DNA from: an uncultured Clostridia bacterium
GTDB taxonomy: Bacteria > Bacillota > Clostridia > Christensenellales > UBA1242
Reading direction: 5' to 3'
Length of the DNA stretch: 64,000 nucleotides
Assembly (NCBI GenBank): GCA_947588355.1
Contig: CANPYI010000002.1
Coordinates: forward strand, 56,195 to 120,194
The notes below the pieces were generated by a model. The model saw only the letters and a program-made list of their open reading frames with translations. It had not been told where the DNA came from and ran no database searches. Position 1 is the stretch's first letter; each line of letters begins with the position of its first letter. Positions 55,801 to 64,000 of the stretch are shown here, piece after piece. A program made the position numbers and the translations under genes.

Positions 55801-58800
55801 CCAAGGTGACAGCATAAGTGTGCGCGTTGTTGAAACAGGCTGGCCATTTTGACGGGAGTATGTTCTGACCGTAAATGGTGACCAAACATCTCCAAAGAAG
55901 TCTATGTTTTGCAATTTGAAGCCCATGCGCGCATAGATGTTGTTTATCGCACCGCTATGACTTTGCACTGCAAACATATCATCCGAAGTGTAGTTGACAA
56001 CGTTTTGTTCATCTTGGTCGGTGGTGTAGGTGATAAGATTGCGTCCGCTTTGTCTTTGGTCGGTGACAAATATTGTGTAGATTGCCATATTTCTTGCGCG
56101 GTCTATTTCCACAATCTCATAATAAGCACCAACTTCCAACTCGCCAATATCGTTTATGTTGTTGTAATTTGACTCGTAGAAACCACTTGGAGAAGTTTCT
56201 TGTTGAGCGGAAGAAGAATATTTCACACCTTCAGCAAAACGATTTATATATGTTGAAACATCGCCAGTGTTTTGTCTTAAGGTGTTTATGAAATCTTTTG
56301 TGACCACATATGAATAGTATGCAAAAATGTTTCCACTGTCAGAGCCTTGACTAAGGTTGTAACTTCGGTTTGATTTGTCTGTGCTTGGTGTGTAATTTGC
56401 CTTTTGATAAGAACGCAAGACCGACCTGTTGAACAAATTGCTGTCAATTTTTGAGTTTTGCAAAGATTTGTCCACAAGATCTTCCACGTTTTTGTCAGGG
56501 GCAGTCAAGTCAACAATGATTCGTTTTGTTACAAAATGATACAAGTTGTTTCCGTTTGAGTCCACAACCAAATCGTGATTTTCGTAGTACATTGTGATGT
56601 CCACAAAACCACCATCTTGGTAAACTCCATCAAGTTTTTGCAAATCGATTGTGCCAAGATAGTTGCCGTTGGATTGCAATTGCGGAATGTTGTTCCAAAT
56701 ATTTCGATGCTCATCAGACGGGTCATTTAAGTTGAAATCAAAACCTTTTGTGTTTGATGCTGTGCTGAAATGAATCTTTGTCACATCTATGTTTGCCATA
56801 AATTGATTGTCGCTGTGTTGCCAAATAACATCAAGCAAAGATTGATTTGTATAGTATGTTTCTTTGATTTGTGAGTCTGGACTTAAGGTGGATTGCAAAG
56901 GTCTTTTGCCTATTGTGCTTGAAACAGAAGTTTCAACTGTAAAATCAGGCTCTGTTTGAATGATGTCAAATTGGAAGGTTATTGATTGCTGATAATTGTT
57001 TTCGGCTAAGCCTTCACCAAACATACCTTGATAAACCGTCACAAAATAACTTCCTGCCTCTGTCAACTGACCAAACTCTGTTTCACCGTTTTCATAACTA
57101 TAAAATTTTAAAAATCCGTTTTCATCTGCTTGAACATTTTCAAGGGTTGGATTCTTGCTGTTTGAAGTCACTGCGATAGGCGATGAATCCACACTTCCTC
57201 GGCGCAATTCTGCATAAAGTGCATATTCCTTGATCAAATTGTCTTTTTTGAAAAAGTTCATACTGTCGGAGTTGTCTTCTGCAAAATTGTATTTTACATC
57301 AAACTCATAGCCGTTGCCTGTTTCCGTCTTTTCTACGTAAGTTGTGTATTTGTATTGAGGAATGTAGATATTTACTGGAAGTTTGTTTGTTGTAAGTCTA
57401 GCCTGAACATCTCCGTTGTTGTAGAACGAACCGTTGTTGGTGTTGCCCGCTTCACTGTTTGGAAATGTCACAACAAGGTCTGTGGTTTTTCCGGTGTCGT
57501 ACATAGCAACAAAAATATCTCCACCGACCAAACTTTCCGAATGCTCACCAATCGGGGTTTGACTTGAAATCACTTCGTTGCGGTCTACAATCAAAACATA
57601 TTGGCGTTTATAATAGTCTTTTTCATTGTATGTGTTGTCGTTTTCAAGGTTGTATGTACGCGTGATAACATATTTGCCGGGTGTTGTAATATTGTTTTCA
57701 AGTTTGATATCAATTGGAATTTTTGGATCTTGTGTTAAGTCATCTGCGTTATATTTGTACAATTCGATATTTGATTCTGTAGGATTGTCTGCAAGTTTTC
57801 TGTAATAATATGTTACGCCGTTCACATCTTTGCTGCCCTGTTCGTATGCGTAAAAATCCATTGTAATTGATTCAACTTGTATTTTGTTTGTTTTTAAAGT
57901 TGGAACAAATGTTACTTGAAGGGCTTTGCTCATGCGAGTAGGACTTAAGTAGGTTGTCAGTTGTTCAGTTTTTTGATGTTTTTCGTCTTGAACGTCAGAA
58001 AGTTGTTCAACTTCGGTGTTGTTTGATGCAAGATATCTGATTTCATCACCTTCGCTGTACTGAATGAAGAATTGCGAATCATCAAAACTTACAATTATTG
58101 TCTGTCTTGCACTGAAGTAATTTGTATATTGAATGAGTGCATCTTCGTTGTAAAGGACGTCCATCTTGCTGTTGGAGGCATCGCGTATCATAACTGTGTA
58201 GGTGATTTCCTTGTCGCAATTCAATTCTTGAGAGTTGACATTTTGTCTTTCAACATATCCTTTGTCAGGGTCGTTGACATCTGTCATGTGAGTCACATTG
58301 TTGATAGGCACTGCCAAATAAAGTCCGCTGTAATTTGAGATTAAACGGCTCACTCCATCTCTATCTTCTATTTCATCATCTCTTACTGTTATTTCTTTGA
58401 TAAACTCAGGTTGATACAATTTCTGATAAACAGTCTTAAAGATTTCTTTTGATTTTGTGCCATTTTTGTCGGTGAAAACTGTGCTTATCACACCGGAAAA
58501 GTCTATATCAGAATCTTCTCCCAAAGTGTAATCTTTAAAGATGTTTTCAAGACCGTTGATGTAAATTACTTTGTATTTTCCCCAGTAAAGTGTGGATTTT
58601 TCGTGAATAAATTGTGAAGTGCTTGGAAGGGTGTATTTTGTGTCATAAAGAGCAAATATTGGATTGGAATCATCAATTACAAACAAATCATATGAGTGGT
58701 TGCCCGCTTCGTCATAAACATCAAGCACATAAAGTCCAGGGTCAGTGAAAAGCGATTGCTCTGACAAAGTGTCTTTTCCGGTGGTGTTTTCAAGATATGG

Positions 58801-61242
58801 AAGCCAATCATGAGTGTTGTCAGCAAGATTTAAAACTCTGTTTACAGGAATGTAGGAATTGTCATCAGTTCCGGACTTAATCATTTGCTCAAGAATGGAG
58901 TTGATACTCTCATCTGAAGTTGGATAATATTGCCCGTCAGCACCGCTCAAAAGTGGAAAATAGTGATAATAAGCATAGGTTTTTGCTTTGCTATCTTTTT
59001 CTTTCCAAGAAAGTGCCACATATTGATTTGTCGAAAAGTTTGTCAAAACTGAATGATTTTTGTAGGAGGAGGCGGTTGCTTTTTCAAAATTTCGCTTTGT
59101 GATATCAAAATTTGTGTCCTTGTCTATCGTAAACACAGTCTCTCGGCGATATTTTTTGCCTGTTTTGATATTCAAGATTGAACGGTCTTTTTTGATTTCG
59201 TTTGTGTAATACAAACGTATGGTATAGCAAGCCGATTCAGTCAAAGTTGCTGTGTTGCTTTGACTTTTGTCAAGTTCTGCCAACGAAATTCCGTTTTCGC
59301 CACCAAAGTCGGCTCTGTAAACAAAATCTTTCTTGTCCTCAAAACCTTTGTTTGGTGCAAAATCATAAGCATAGATTTGCACGGTGACATCTTTGTTGTA
59401 TTTGTCCAACTTTGTGGTGTCGTTTATCACAACGTTTTGATTGACAAAATCGTTGCTGTTTATCTTTTTGTTGGAAGCGGTGATTGTGATATCTTTCAGT
59501 TCTTTCAAAATCTCAAAGTAGAAAACTTGATAGAAAACGTTGTTCAATGTGCCCTGTGTGTTTTCGTTTTCGCGATAAGCATTGTAGTTGTAGGCGATAA
59601 TATAGATGTATTTTCCAGGAGTGTTTTCAGTTTGACCAGTGAATGATGAAGAATACAGATTTTCGCCATTCAGACTGCTGCCGGTAGTTTCAAAATCGTT
59701 GATTTGTGCCGTTGTGTAAATCCAACTTGCCACATTTGCCAAAGTTGCATTGGCAGTAAACTGAATTGGAGGTTGATTGGTCTGTACAGGGGTTTTGCCG
59801 TTCAAGAATTGCAAAATTTTTGTCGGAGTGAATGTTGTATTGTTGTTTTGAGAGTAATCAGAATTCGAATTCAAAAATTGGCTAGTTATGTCGGCGCCAT
59901 CAATAAATGTCCCGTCAACAAATTCGCCACTTTGGTCAGTCACATTGCCTTTGTCATCGCTCAATTTGTAATCTTTCAGTTCTTTAAGTGGCAAAGAAGA
60001 TGTGGAGGTTTGCTCTGCATCAAAGTAGGTGTAGTTTGCTTGATAGCCAAACATATGTACTTCGATTCTTTTTGTCACTGCACTCAAACCATTCAAATCG
60101 TACTTTTGAACAGTTTGCTCAGCGCCAAAATCCACAACTTTGATTGCTTTCAAAGTCAGTGTGTAAGCGCCAACATCTGTGAAATACAATCTTGCCATAC
60201 TTTTTTCTGTTGAATAGACAAGTTTTACGATGTCAGATGATGACTCTGTCAAAACAATCGGTGCTTCACCATTTTGCTCGTCAGTGTTGTATTTGATTTG
60301 AGCCGTTTTTGGACTTTCGCCTGTCAAATCTTTGATTATGTCAATCTCGTATCTTGTGTAGTCAAAATCGATATGAGGAATTTTGTCGGTATTTCCTTTT
60401 GAAGAAAAATTGCTGTAAAGGGCATAAGAAAGTGTGGCACGTGTGTCATTAAATTCTACATTTTGGTCAAAAGCGTCATAAGTTATGGTTGGCTTGCTGT
60501 TTTCTTGCTGATACTTGTCCTTGTCGACAACATAAAAACTGTATGTAAGAAGGGGACTTCCATCTTCTTGCCCATTGAAGTTTTGGCTTGTAAACTGAAA
60601 ATTGTTTTCCTCTTGTTCTTCTCCATTTGTGCATGTGTGACGTGTGAACTGCAAAGTCAAAGTGTAAAGCCCTTCCACAACTTGACCGTTTTCCACAACA
60701 GACAACTTGTCCTCTGCCGCCGATTCTTCGGCGCACAATGTCATGCTGAATTCCTCAACGGGTTGTGACTCATTTCCAAAACGATTTTCGGTTGGTCGGG
60801 CATATTTGTTGCTTGTCAGACTTTTGTTTACTCCGTTGATGGTCAGTCTTGGTTGAATATTGCTGAAAAAGTAGAAAATTGATTTGTTGTCAAGGTCGGG
60901 ATAATATACATAATTGTATTTGTTATCTTCAACACCCTCGCTGCCTCCATTGAAATCAAAGGAAAGTTTTAAGATGTTTTCGGAATCGCTTGAAAGCATA
61001 AAAATGTCAGATGCAATAAGAGAGTTGTAGTCAGGTGTTTCGGATTCTGAGTTTTCATATTCTTCTCGTGCAAAGTATGGATGATTTGAAACTGAATTGT
61101 TGTCAACTGTTTGCGACTGAACATTCAGTGCGTTTGCGACTTTGTTTGTCCGCGTTGGAAAAATAAGAAATCCTGCGCCAAGAAAAACTAGCGCAAAAAA
61201 TATGCAAAAAATATTTTTAAACAAGAAATTTTTTCTTTCCAT
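52840..61242 (-). CDS. Giant (about 2800 aa) predicted surface protein with Ig-like DxAGN-type repeats, signal peptide and C-terminal TM
   Basis: Start ATG (61242) with AGAGAGG RBS; MERKNFLFKNIFCIFFALVFLGAGFLIF; VLDVYDEAGNHSYDLFVIDD, IRFVDVAGNVNKF; C-term AASIIAIVISAVVLVAIIFIIIKLRKRISVK. Confidence 0.88.
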   Translation of the reverse strand: MERKNFLFKNIFCIFFALVFLGAGFLIFPTRTNKVANALNVQSQTVDNNSVSNHPYFAREEYENSESETPDYNSLIASDIFMLSSDSENILKLSFDFNGGSEGVEDNKYNYVYYPDLDNKSIFYFFSNIQPRLTINGVNKSLTSNKYARPTENRFGNESQPVEEFSMTLCAEESAAEDKLSVVENGQVVEGLYTLTLQFTRHTCTNGEEQEENNFQFTSQNFNGQEDGSPLLTYSFYVVDKDKYQQENSKPTITYDAFDQNVEFNDTRATLSYALYSNFSSKGNTDKIPHIDFDYTRYEIDIIKDLTGESPKTAQIKYNTDEQNGEAPIVLTESSSDIVKLVYSTEKSMARLYFTDVGAYTLTLKAIKVVDFGAEQTVQKYDLNGLSAVTKRIEVHMFGYQANYTYFDAEQTSTSSLPLKELKDYKLSDDKGNVTDQSGEFVDGTFIDGADITSQFLNSNSDYSQNNNTTFTPTKILQFLNGKTPVQTNQPPIQFTANATLANVASWIYTTAQINDFETTGSSLNGENLYSSSFTGQTENTPGKYIYIIAYNYNAYRENENTQGTLNNVFYQVFYFEILKELKDITITASNKKINSNDFVNQNVVINDTTKLDKYNKDVTVQIYAYDFAPNKGFEDKKDFVYRADFGGENGISLAELDKSQSNTATLTESACYTIRLYYTNEIKKDRSILNIKTGKKYRRETVFTIDKDTNFDITKRNFEKATASSYKNHSVLTNFSTNQYVALSWKEKDSKAKTYAYYHYFPLLSGADGQYYPTSDESINSILEQMIKSGTDDNSYIPVNRVLNLADNTHDWLPYLENTTGKDTLSEQSLFTDPGLYVLDVYDEAGNHSYDLFVIDDSNPIFALYDTKYTLPSTSQFIHEKSTLYWGKYKVIYINGLENIFKDYTLGEDSDIDFSGVISTVFTDKNGTKSKEIFKTVYQKLYQPEFIKEITVRDDEIEDRDGVSRLISNYSGLYLAVPINNVTHMTDVNDPDKGYVERQNVNSQELNCDKEITYTVMIRDASNSKMDVLYNEDALIQYTNYFSARQTIIVSFDDSQFFIQYSEGDEIRYLASNNTEVEQLSDVQDEKHQKTEQLTTYLSPTRMSKALQVTFVPTLKTNKIQVESITMDFYAYEQGSKDVNGVTYYYRKLADNPTESNIELYKYNADDLTQDPKIPIDIKLENNITTPGKYVITRTYNLENDNTYNEKDYYKRQYVLIVDRNEVISSQTPIGEHSESLVGGDIFVAMYDTGKTTDLVVTFPNSEAGNTNNGSFYNNGDVQARLTTNKLPVNIYIPQYKYTTYVEKTETGNGYEFDVKYNFAEDNSDSMNFFKKDNLIKEYALYAELRRGSVDSSPIAVTSNSKNPTLENVQADENGFLKFYSYENGETEFGQLTEAGSYFVTVYQGMFGEGLAENNYQQSITFQFDIIQTEPDFTVETSVSSTIGKRPLQSTLSPDSQIKETYYTNQSLLDVIWQHSDNQFMANIDVTKIHFSTASNTKGFDFNLNDPSDEHRNIWNNIPQLQSNGNYLGTIDLQKLDGVYQDGGFVDITMYYENHDLVVDSNGNNLYHFVTKRIIVDLTAPDKNVEDLVDKSLQNSKIDSNLFNRSVLRSYQKANYTPSTDKSNRSYNLSQGSDSGNIFAYYSYVVTKDFINTLRQNTGDVSTYINRFAEGVKYSSSAQQETSPSGFYESNYNNINDIGELEVGAYYEIVEIDRARNMAIYTIFVTDQRQSGRNLITYTTDQDEQNVVNYTSDDMFAVQSHSGAINNIYARMGFKLQNIDFFGDVWSPFTVRTYSRQNGQPVSTTRTLMLSPWQKGYAYVFVGQSTPQTIAIKDLIDGTQSLSDKHCITITNRLNQTDTNFYVNIRNIGLNHTMSNTANREFISFSNVSDAQLQNTTTASNTPFVVSMKISVNGNAIYADENGEPVQNKLGYAQDWKNFTSTTSSWNESETIRVMISGDQLVFEINPNLATISSNDRILYEFTDNYGQTYSEVHLYHESIISREIGSEKEEDKVYAYYDENGDLIYIVRDGFQYTFNTNKYSVEAKEVIVQNVDGTTTKQTINLTNASEGHSYGSNGTQINTYKVNDKSQGYNLNFVLNISDATTQKFIKSIQFKLYDELLRPNSDPQVNTAGQYKILNARGEIVNDQITNSLNGELGYFSQLRVQFNRSETFLPVKVWAKQVTEDVWQELTSGSRLQNVSGETETWQLKIWYDTQLQNQYGNAQYVFEDVPNSQIYSFNLTSLTSYYWVEKVTNGTRSVVQKSGTIYRAEEDNTQYSNHYIVNEGDRVEIMLNSEQNLAYEKVHEYEKNNVKSEKYRVYSKEDSQTNYETYLIVTYVPNVSNFVTTFYTYNTDGVIDTNNNLANRNSANLIIPDGNNLDRVQLQWSKYNALPENEISIEVTLHSTGLEGGQIVLNPTVYSGSRTLTNGTTSAFNYIYLTNSGMYTIRFVDVAGNVNKFKVGNDEYEQFTFVFLKDVPFTITYTNPLTQQQETSLPIKQAVYNGAVTLNIDRNTYTSAYYSIYPALAEVKRNGIVQEISTSGTSFTFQDSGYYEIKFSAQNNNQELRSETYQFTIINSDEYKISYVYNKYSNYYVENVLKNGNDITEQLIQSLDVGKVLINGQLYMTELPISYLDQNTGEGEYTITINSNNRLLRDYISTFTFVVKIYSGTAPLQISLKQGDSTTGTITILYNPRNIFLEMGESTLRIAKLLDEGNIGIGTTININSQSAEIGQTLSISSTGTYFIQIISPSGNLLFSYKVTRNEPMNAASIIAIVISAVVLVAIIFIIIKLRKRISVK

Positions 61243-61430
61243 AAAAATACCTCTCTTAAAACTCGAAATCATTTTAGCACAAAGAAAAATTATTTCAAAG
61301 TAAAATAAGATTATTTTTATTAAATTTATTATATATAAAATATACAATATAATACGCGGGTCAGATTTAAAGCACACTTAAAAAACAATTTAAAAATAAA
61401 ATAAAATTAAATTAAAAAATAAAAAATATT

Positions 61431-61459
61431 AAAAAAACGCGTTTTTTACGTGTTTTTTT
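61431..61459. terminator. Terminator-like hairpin in the divergent intergenic region
   Basis: AAAAACGCG / CGTGTTTTT (one G-U) with T run; neither flanking gene ends here. Confidence 0.5.
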
Positions 61460-61512
61460 ATATTTTTTTGAATTTTTTATTTATTTTTTAATTTTTTACG
61501 AAAAATAATTTT

Positions 61513-62082
61513 ATGGAATTTTTCAAAAATTTACTTTTGTATATAAGTGCCTTTGTGCCAATGTATGTTTTGGTGTTTGTCAAACTTGTGGTTGAGATGC
61601 TTAATCACAATTTGACTTTTGATGTGCTAAACACCATAAATTTTGTCACTTTGCTTTTGCTGATAATGGCGGGTGTGGGCGGCCTTTTTTGGAACATCAA
61701 GTACTCTGGCGACAAATCGGTGAAAATTGAAATCGTGTCCAAGCAAAACATAACCGACAAGCACTTCTTAGGTTATTTTTCTCTTTTCGTCTTTTTTGCC
61801 ATACCGCTTGACCTTTCGCTCGTCAGTGCCTATTGCGTGTACGTGCTTGTGCTTATAATGATTGGAATTGTGTACATCAACAACGCACTTTATTACATCA
61901 ATCCACTTCTCAATCTTTTGGGATACAATTTTTATGACATAGAATACAAAGTTGAAGGCTCTGACGAGGTGAAACAAGCAAAGATTTTCTTTAAAGGTAA
62001 CTTGACAATACAAAATCAGCATTATTGGGCAAACATAAAAAATCAAAACTTTTGCTTTATAGATGAAAAACATAAAAAATAG
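61513..62082 (+). CDS. Hypothetical membrane protein (189 aa, about 4 TM segments plus a soluble C-terminus)
   Basis: MEFFKNLLLYISAFVPMYVLVFVKLVVEMLN... hydrophobic segments. Confidence 0.7.
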   Translation: MEFFKNLLLYISAFVPMYVLVFVKLVVEMLNHNLTFDVLNTINFVTLLLLIMAGVGGLFWNIKYSGDKSVKIEIVSKQNITDKHFLGYFSLFVFFAIPLDLSLVSAYCVYVLVLIMIGIVYINNALYYINPLLNLLGYNFYDIEYKVEGSDEVKQAKIFFKGNLTIQNQHYWANIKNQNFCFIDEKHKK

Positions 62083-62102
62083 TTGTATCTTTATATATAT
62101 AC

Positions 62103-62648
62103 TTATATATTGTCCAATTTTTCTTTGCCAAACATGTTTATGATGTGCTTTTTCTTTTGTTTGGCATATTTGTAGGCAATTGCCGTTCCACTTTTGGGTT
62201 GATACATCGACCACCACTTTGAGTCATGAAACTTTCTTTCAGGCGGCAAATAGTTTTCATCAAAGTAGAAAACACAAAAGTGGCTCATGTCAACGAGTGC
62301 TTGATTACGTTCCACATAACTTGCCTTTCCGGCAGTAAAAACATTTTTGTGTGTGATTTCTTCGTCAAAAGTACGATAAACCTTTTTCCACTCTTCCTTT
62401 TCGCTATTCAAGATGCAGCACTCACTTTTGCAGGTGAGACAAACCTTTTTTATGATTGGATACTGTTTTTGAATGTCGCAAACAATATCATAGCACATAT
62501 TGTCAAACTTACTTCGACTGCCAAACGCAAAAGCTCTGACGTTTTCCTCCTCCACAAGCAGCAGAACAACACGCCTTGTCGCCAAAACAAGTTCATCGGT
62601 CTTTTCAACATTTCTGTGACCAATAAAACAACAAACTTTGCTTTCCAT
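62103..62648 (-). CDS. SLOG-like (DUF1273/YpsA-related) protein
   Basis: CCFIGHRNVEKTDELVLATRRVV...VRAFAFGSRSKFDNMCYDIV...GTAIAYKYAKQKKKHIINMF. Confidence 0.6.
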   Translation of the reverse strand: MESKVCCFIGHRNVEKTDELVLATRRVVLLLVEEENVRAFAFGSRSKFDNMCYDIVCDIQKQYPIIKKVCLTCKSECCILNSEKEEWKKVYRTFDEEITHKNVFTAGKASYVERNQALVDMSHFCVFYFDENYLPPERKFHDSKWWSMYQPKSGTAIAYKYAKQKKKHIINMFGKEKLDNI

Positions 62649-62659
62649 AATTTTCTCCT

Positions 62660-62687
62660 ATATAAGTGCAGAGCATTGCACTTATAT
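62660..62687. promoter_or_regulatory. 11-bp inverted repeat overlapping the -10/+1 region of the SLOG-like gene
   Basis: ATATAAGTGCA-GAGCAT-TGCACTTATAT; minus-strand promoter TTGACA (62709-62714)-N17-TAAAAT (62686-62691). Confidence 0.6.
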
Positions 62688-62771
62688 TTTAATAATTTAA
62701 TTTTACAATGTCAAATATAAGGGCAATATATTTACCGTAATTTTAATGCACAACATAAAATGGAGGAAAGT

Positions 62772-63014
62772 ATGGATTTAAATAAAGCGTTCGCTATGAG
62801 ATTGAGCAAGTTGTTACATGAAAAGCACATTTCAAAATACAGATTGGAAAAAGAAACGGGGATAACACACTCTGCTTTGCGATATATTTTCAATGAAGTC
62901 AATAAAGATGTTTATTTTTCAACGATAGTGAAAGTTTGTATCGCTCTCGACATTTCTTTGGAAGAATTTTTCAACGACGATATATTCAAATTGGAAAATC
63001 TGAAAGTAAAATAA
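62772..63014 (+). CDS. XRE-type HTH regulator (single domain)
   Basis: MDLNKAFAMRLSKLLHEKHISKYRLEKETGITHSALRYIFNEVNKDVYFSTIVKVCIALDISLEEFF; GGAGGAAAG RBS. Confidence 0.85.
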   Translation: MDLNKAFAMRLSKLLHEKHISKYRLEKETGITHSALRYIFNEVNKDVYFSTIVKVCIALDISLEEFFNDDIFKLENLKVK

Positions 63015-63023
63015 AGGTAATTT

Positions 63024-63266
63024 ATGGTTTTAGACGAAGCAATTAGAAAAAGAATCGGCGAAATCTTGGACGAAAATAACACAACGCTTACAGCACTTTG
63101 CTTAAATTCAAATTTGACACCTTCCACAGTTTTTGATTTTATGTACGGGAAAAGTAAAAGTCCAAAAATTATCACCATAAAAAAGATTTGTTTGGGTGCA
63201 AATATCACTCTTTCCGAATTTTTTGCTCGTGACTATTTTAATGATTCGGAAGAAGTTTATAAATAG
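63024..63266 (+). CDS. XRE-type HTH regulator (single domain), tandem with the previous gene
   Basis: IRKRIGEILDENNTTLTALCLNSNLTPSTVFDFMYGKSKSPKIITIKKICLGANITLSEFF. Confidence 0.82.
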   Translation: MVLDEAIRKRIGEILDENNTTLTALCLNSNLTPSTVFDFMYGKSKSPKIITIKKICLGANITLSEFFARDYFNDSEEVYK

Positions 63267-63478
63267 TTGGCACTTCTTGGCAAAATCTTTCATTTTTGAC
63301 AACAAATTTTGCCAAAAATTTTTCTTTTTCGGAAACTTTTTCAAAAAATTTTCATATTTTTTTAAGTCAAAATGGGTCAAAAAACGGCTTATTTTGCGAA
63401 CACACGGCACGACGTCTGGGGGTTTGGGAAAAAGTTGAAAAAATTTTTAAAAATTTTAATTTTTTTTTGAAAAAACTG

Positions 63479-63508
63479 TTGACAAATGTTTTTGCACTGT
63501 GTTAGAAT
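63479..63508 (+). promoter_or_regulatory. Strong rRNA promoter (TTGACA-N18-TAGAAT) with upstream A/T tract
   Basis: TTGACA 63479-63484, TAGAAT 63503-63508, UP-like A/T runs at 63436-63475. Confidence 0.7.
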
Positions 63509-63573
63509 AGCACCGTTGACACACCCAAAGGGCGACCTTGAGGAAAAGTTGAAGGATTCAACTGTCAACAAAA

Positions 63574-63585
63574 GTTCTTTGACAA
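63574..63585 (+). promoter_or_regulatory. boxA-like antitermination element in the 23S leader
   Basis: GTTCTTTGACAA. Confidence 0.6.
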
Positions 63586-63760
63586 CTACATATTTTGAAG
63601 ATAAGTCAAATATATACGAGTTATAACTTTTGCAAGATTTAATTCTTGCCAAAAATAAACGTAATACGAAATATATTTGCATACTTTAAAAGTCGAGAAA
63701 CAGAGTGCCTTTCTTATATATATAGGAAGGGCAATCGTGAAAATGCTAAGAAAATCCAAT

Positions 63761-64000
63761 GATAAAGCTACAAAGAGCATATAGGGGATGCCTTGGCACT
63801 TGGCGCCGAAGAAGGACGTGATAAGCTGCGATAAGCCACGGTGAGGTGCACATAACCTGTGACCCGTGGATTTCCGAATGTGGAAACACGCACTGTTAAT
63901 ACGGTGGCATCATTGCATGAATACATAGTGCAATGAGGGGAACCCGCTGAACTGAAACATCTAAGTAAGCGGAGGAAAAGAAAGTAAACAAACGATTGTG
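63761..64000 (+). rRNA. 23S ribosomal RNA, 5' part (truncated by window end)
   Basis: AAGCTACAAAGAGCATATAGGGGATGCCTTGGCAC...GAAGAAGGACGTGATAAGCTGCGATAAGC...ATTTCCGAATGTGGAAAC matches the universal 23S 5' end. Confidence 0.95.

Noticed and set aside
48326-61242. Sortase-anchored (LPXTG) surface proteins
   Set aside because: C-termini are a hydrophobic helix plus basic residues, with no LPXTG seen upstream and no sortase gene in the window.
61513-62082. KwaA of a Kiwa defence system
   Set aside because: Size and TM layout are loosely similar, but no KwaB (DUF4868) partner is adjacent and no signature is recognised by eye.
1-64000. CRISPR array, IS element, prophage or tRNA genes
   Set aside because: No direct-repeat/spacer pattern, transposase, integrase, phage structural gene or cloverleaf with T-arm seen while reading; a tRNAscan/CRISPRfinder run would settle it.

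Overview
64-kb window from a low-GC bacterium, Firmicutes-like by gene content (spmA/spmB, SpoVB-like flippase, rpmG-secE-nusG-rplK-rplA); the exact lineage cannot be told from sequence alone. Most of it is housekeeping: gltX, trpS, uppP, a P-type ATPase, holB-ricT-trmN6, tatD-rsmA, rplI, dus, pgk-tpiA, dnaX-ybaB-recR, argS and the rpmG-to-rplA cluster. About 49% of the window (31.4 of 64 kb) is three very large predicted surface proteins (about 6189, 1464 and 2800 aa). Each has an N-terminal signal peptide and a C-terminal transmembrane helix with a short basic tail, and I saw no LPXTG motif. The window ends in the 5' part of a 23S rRNA with its own promoter, UP-like tract and boxA and no 16S within the preceding ~60 kb. 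Observations most worth checking: (1) dnaX is split at an A AAA AAC TGA site, and the -1 frame continues with a start-less C-terminal domain, suggesting programmed frameshifting or slippage; (2) a ~22-bp inverted repeat folds over the uppP SD and start codon; (3) a GC-rich rod-like candidate structured RNA precedes ybaB; (4) a G9 tract lies in an HD-domain ORF; (5) the 23S gene is unlinked; (6) the giant surface proteins, including a 6.2k-aa protein with related modules at both ends; (7) a small accessory block holds a membrane protein, a SLOG-like protein with an operator-like inverted repeat over its promoter, and two XRE regulators. All calls come from reading sequence and the supplied ORF track; no searches or folding programs were run.
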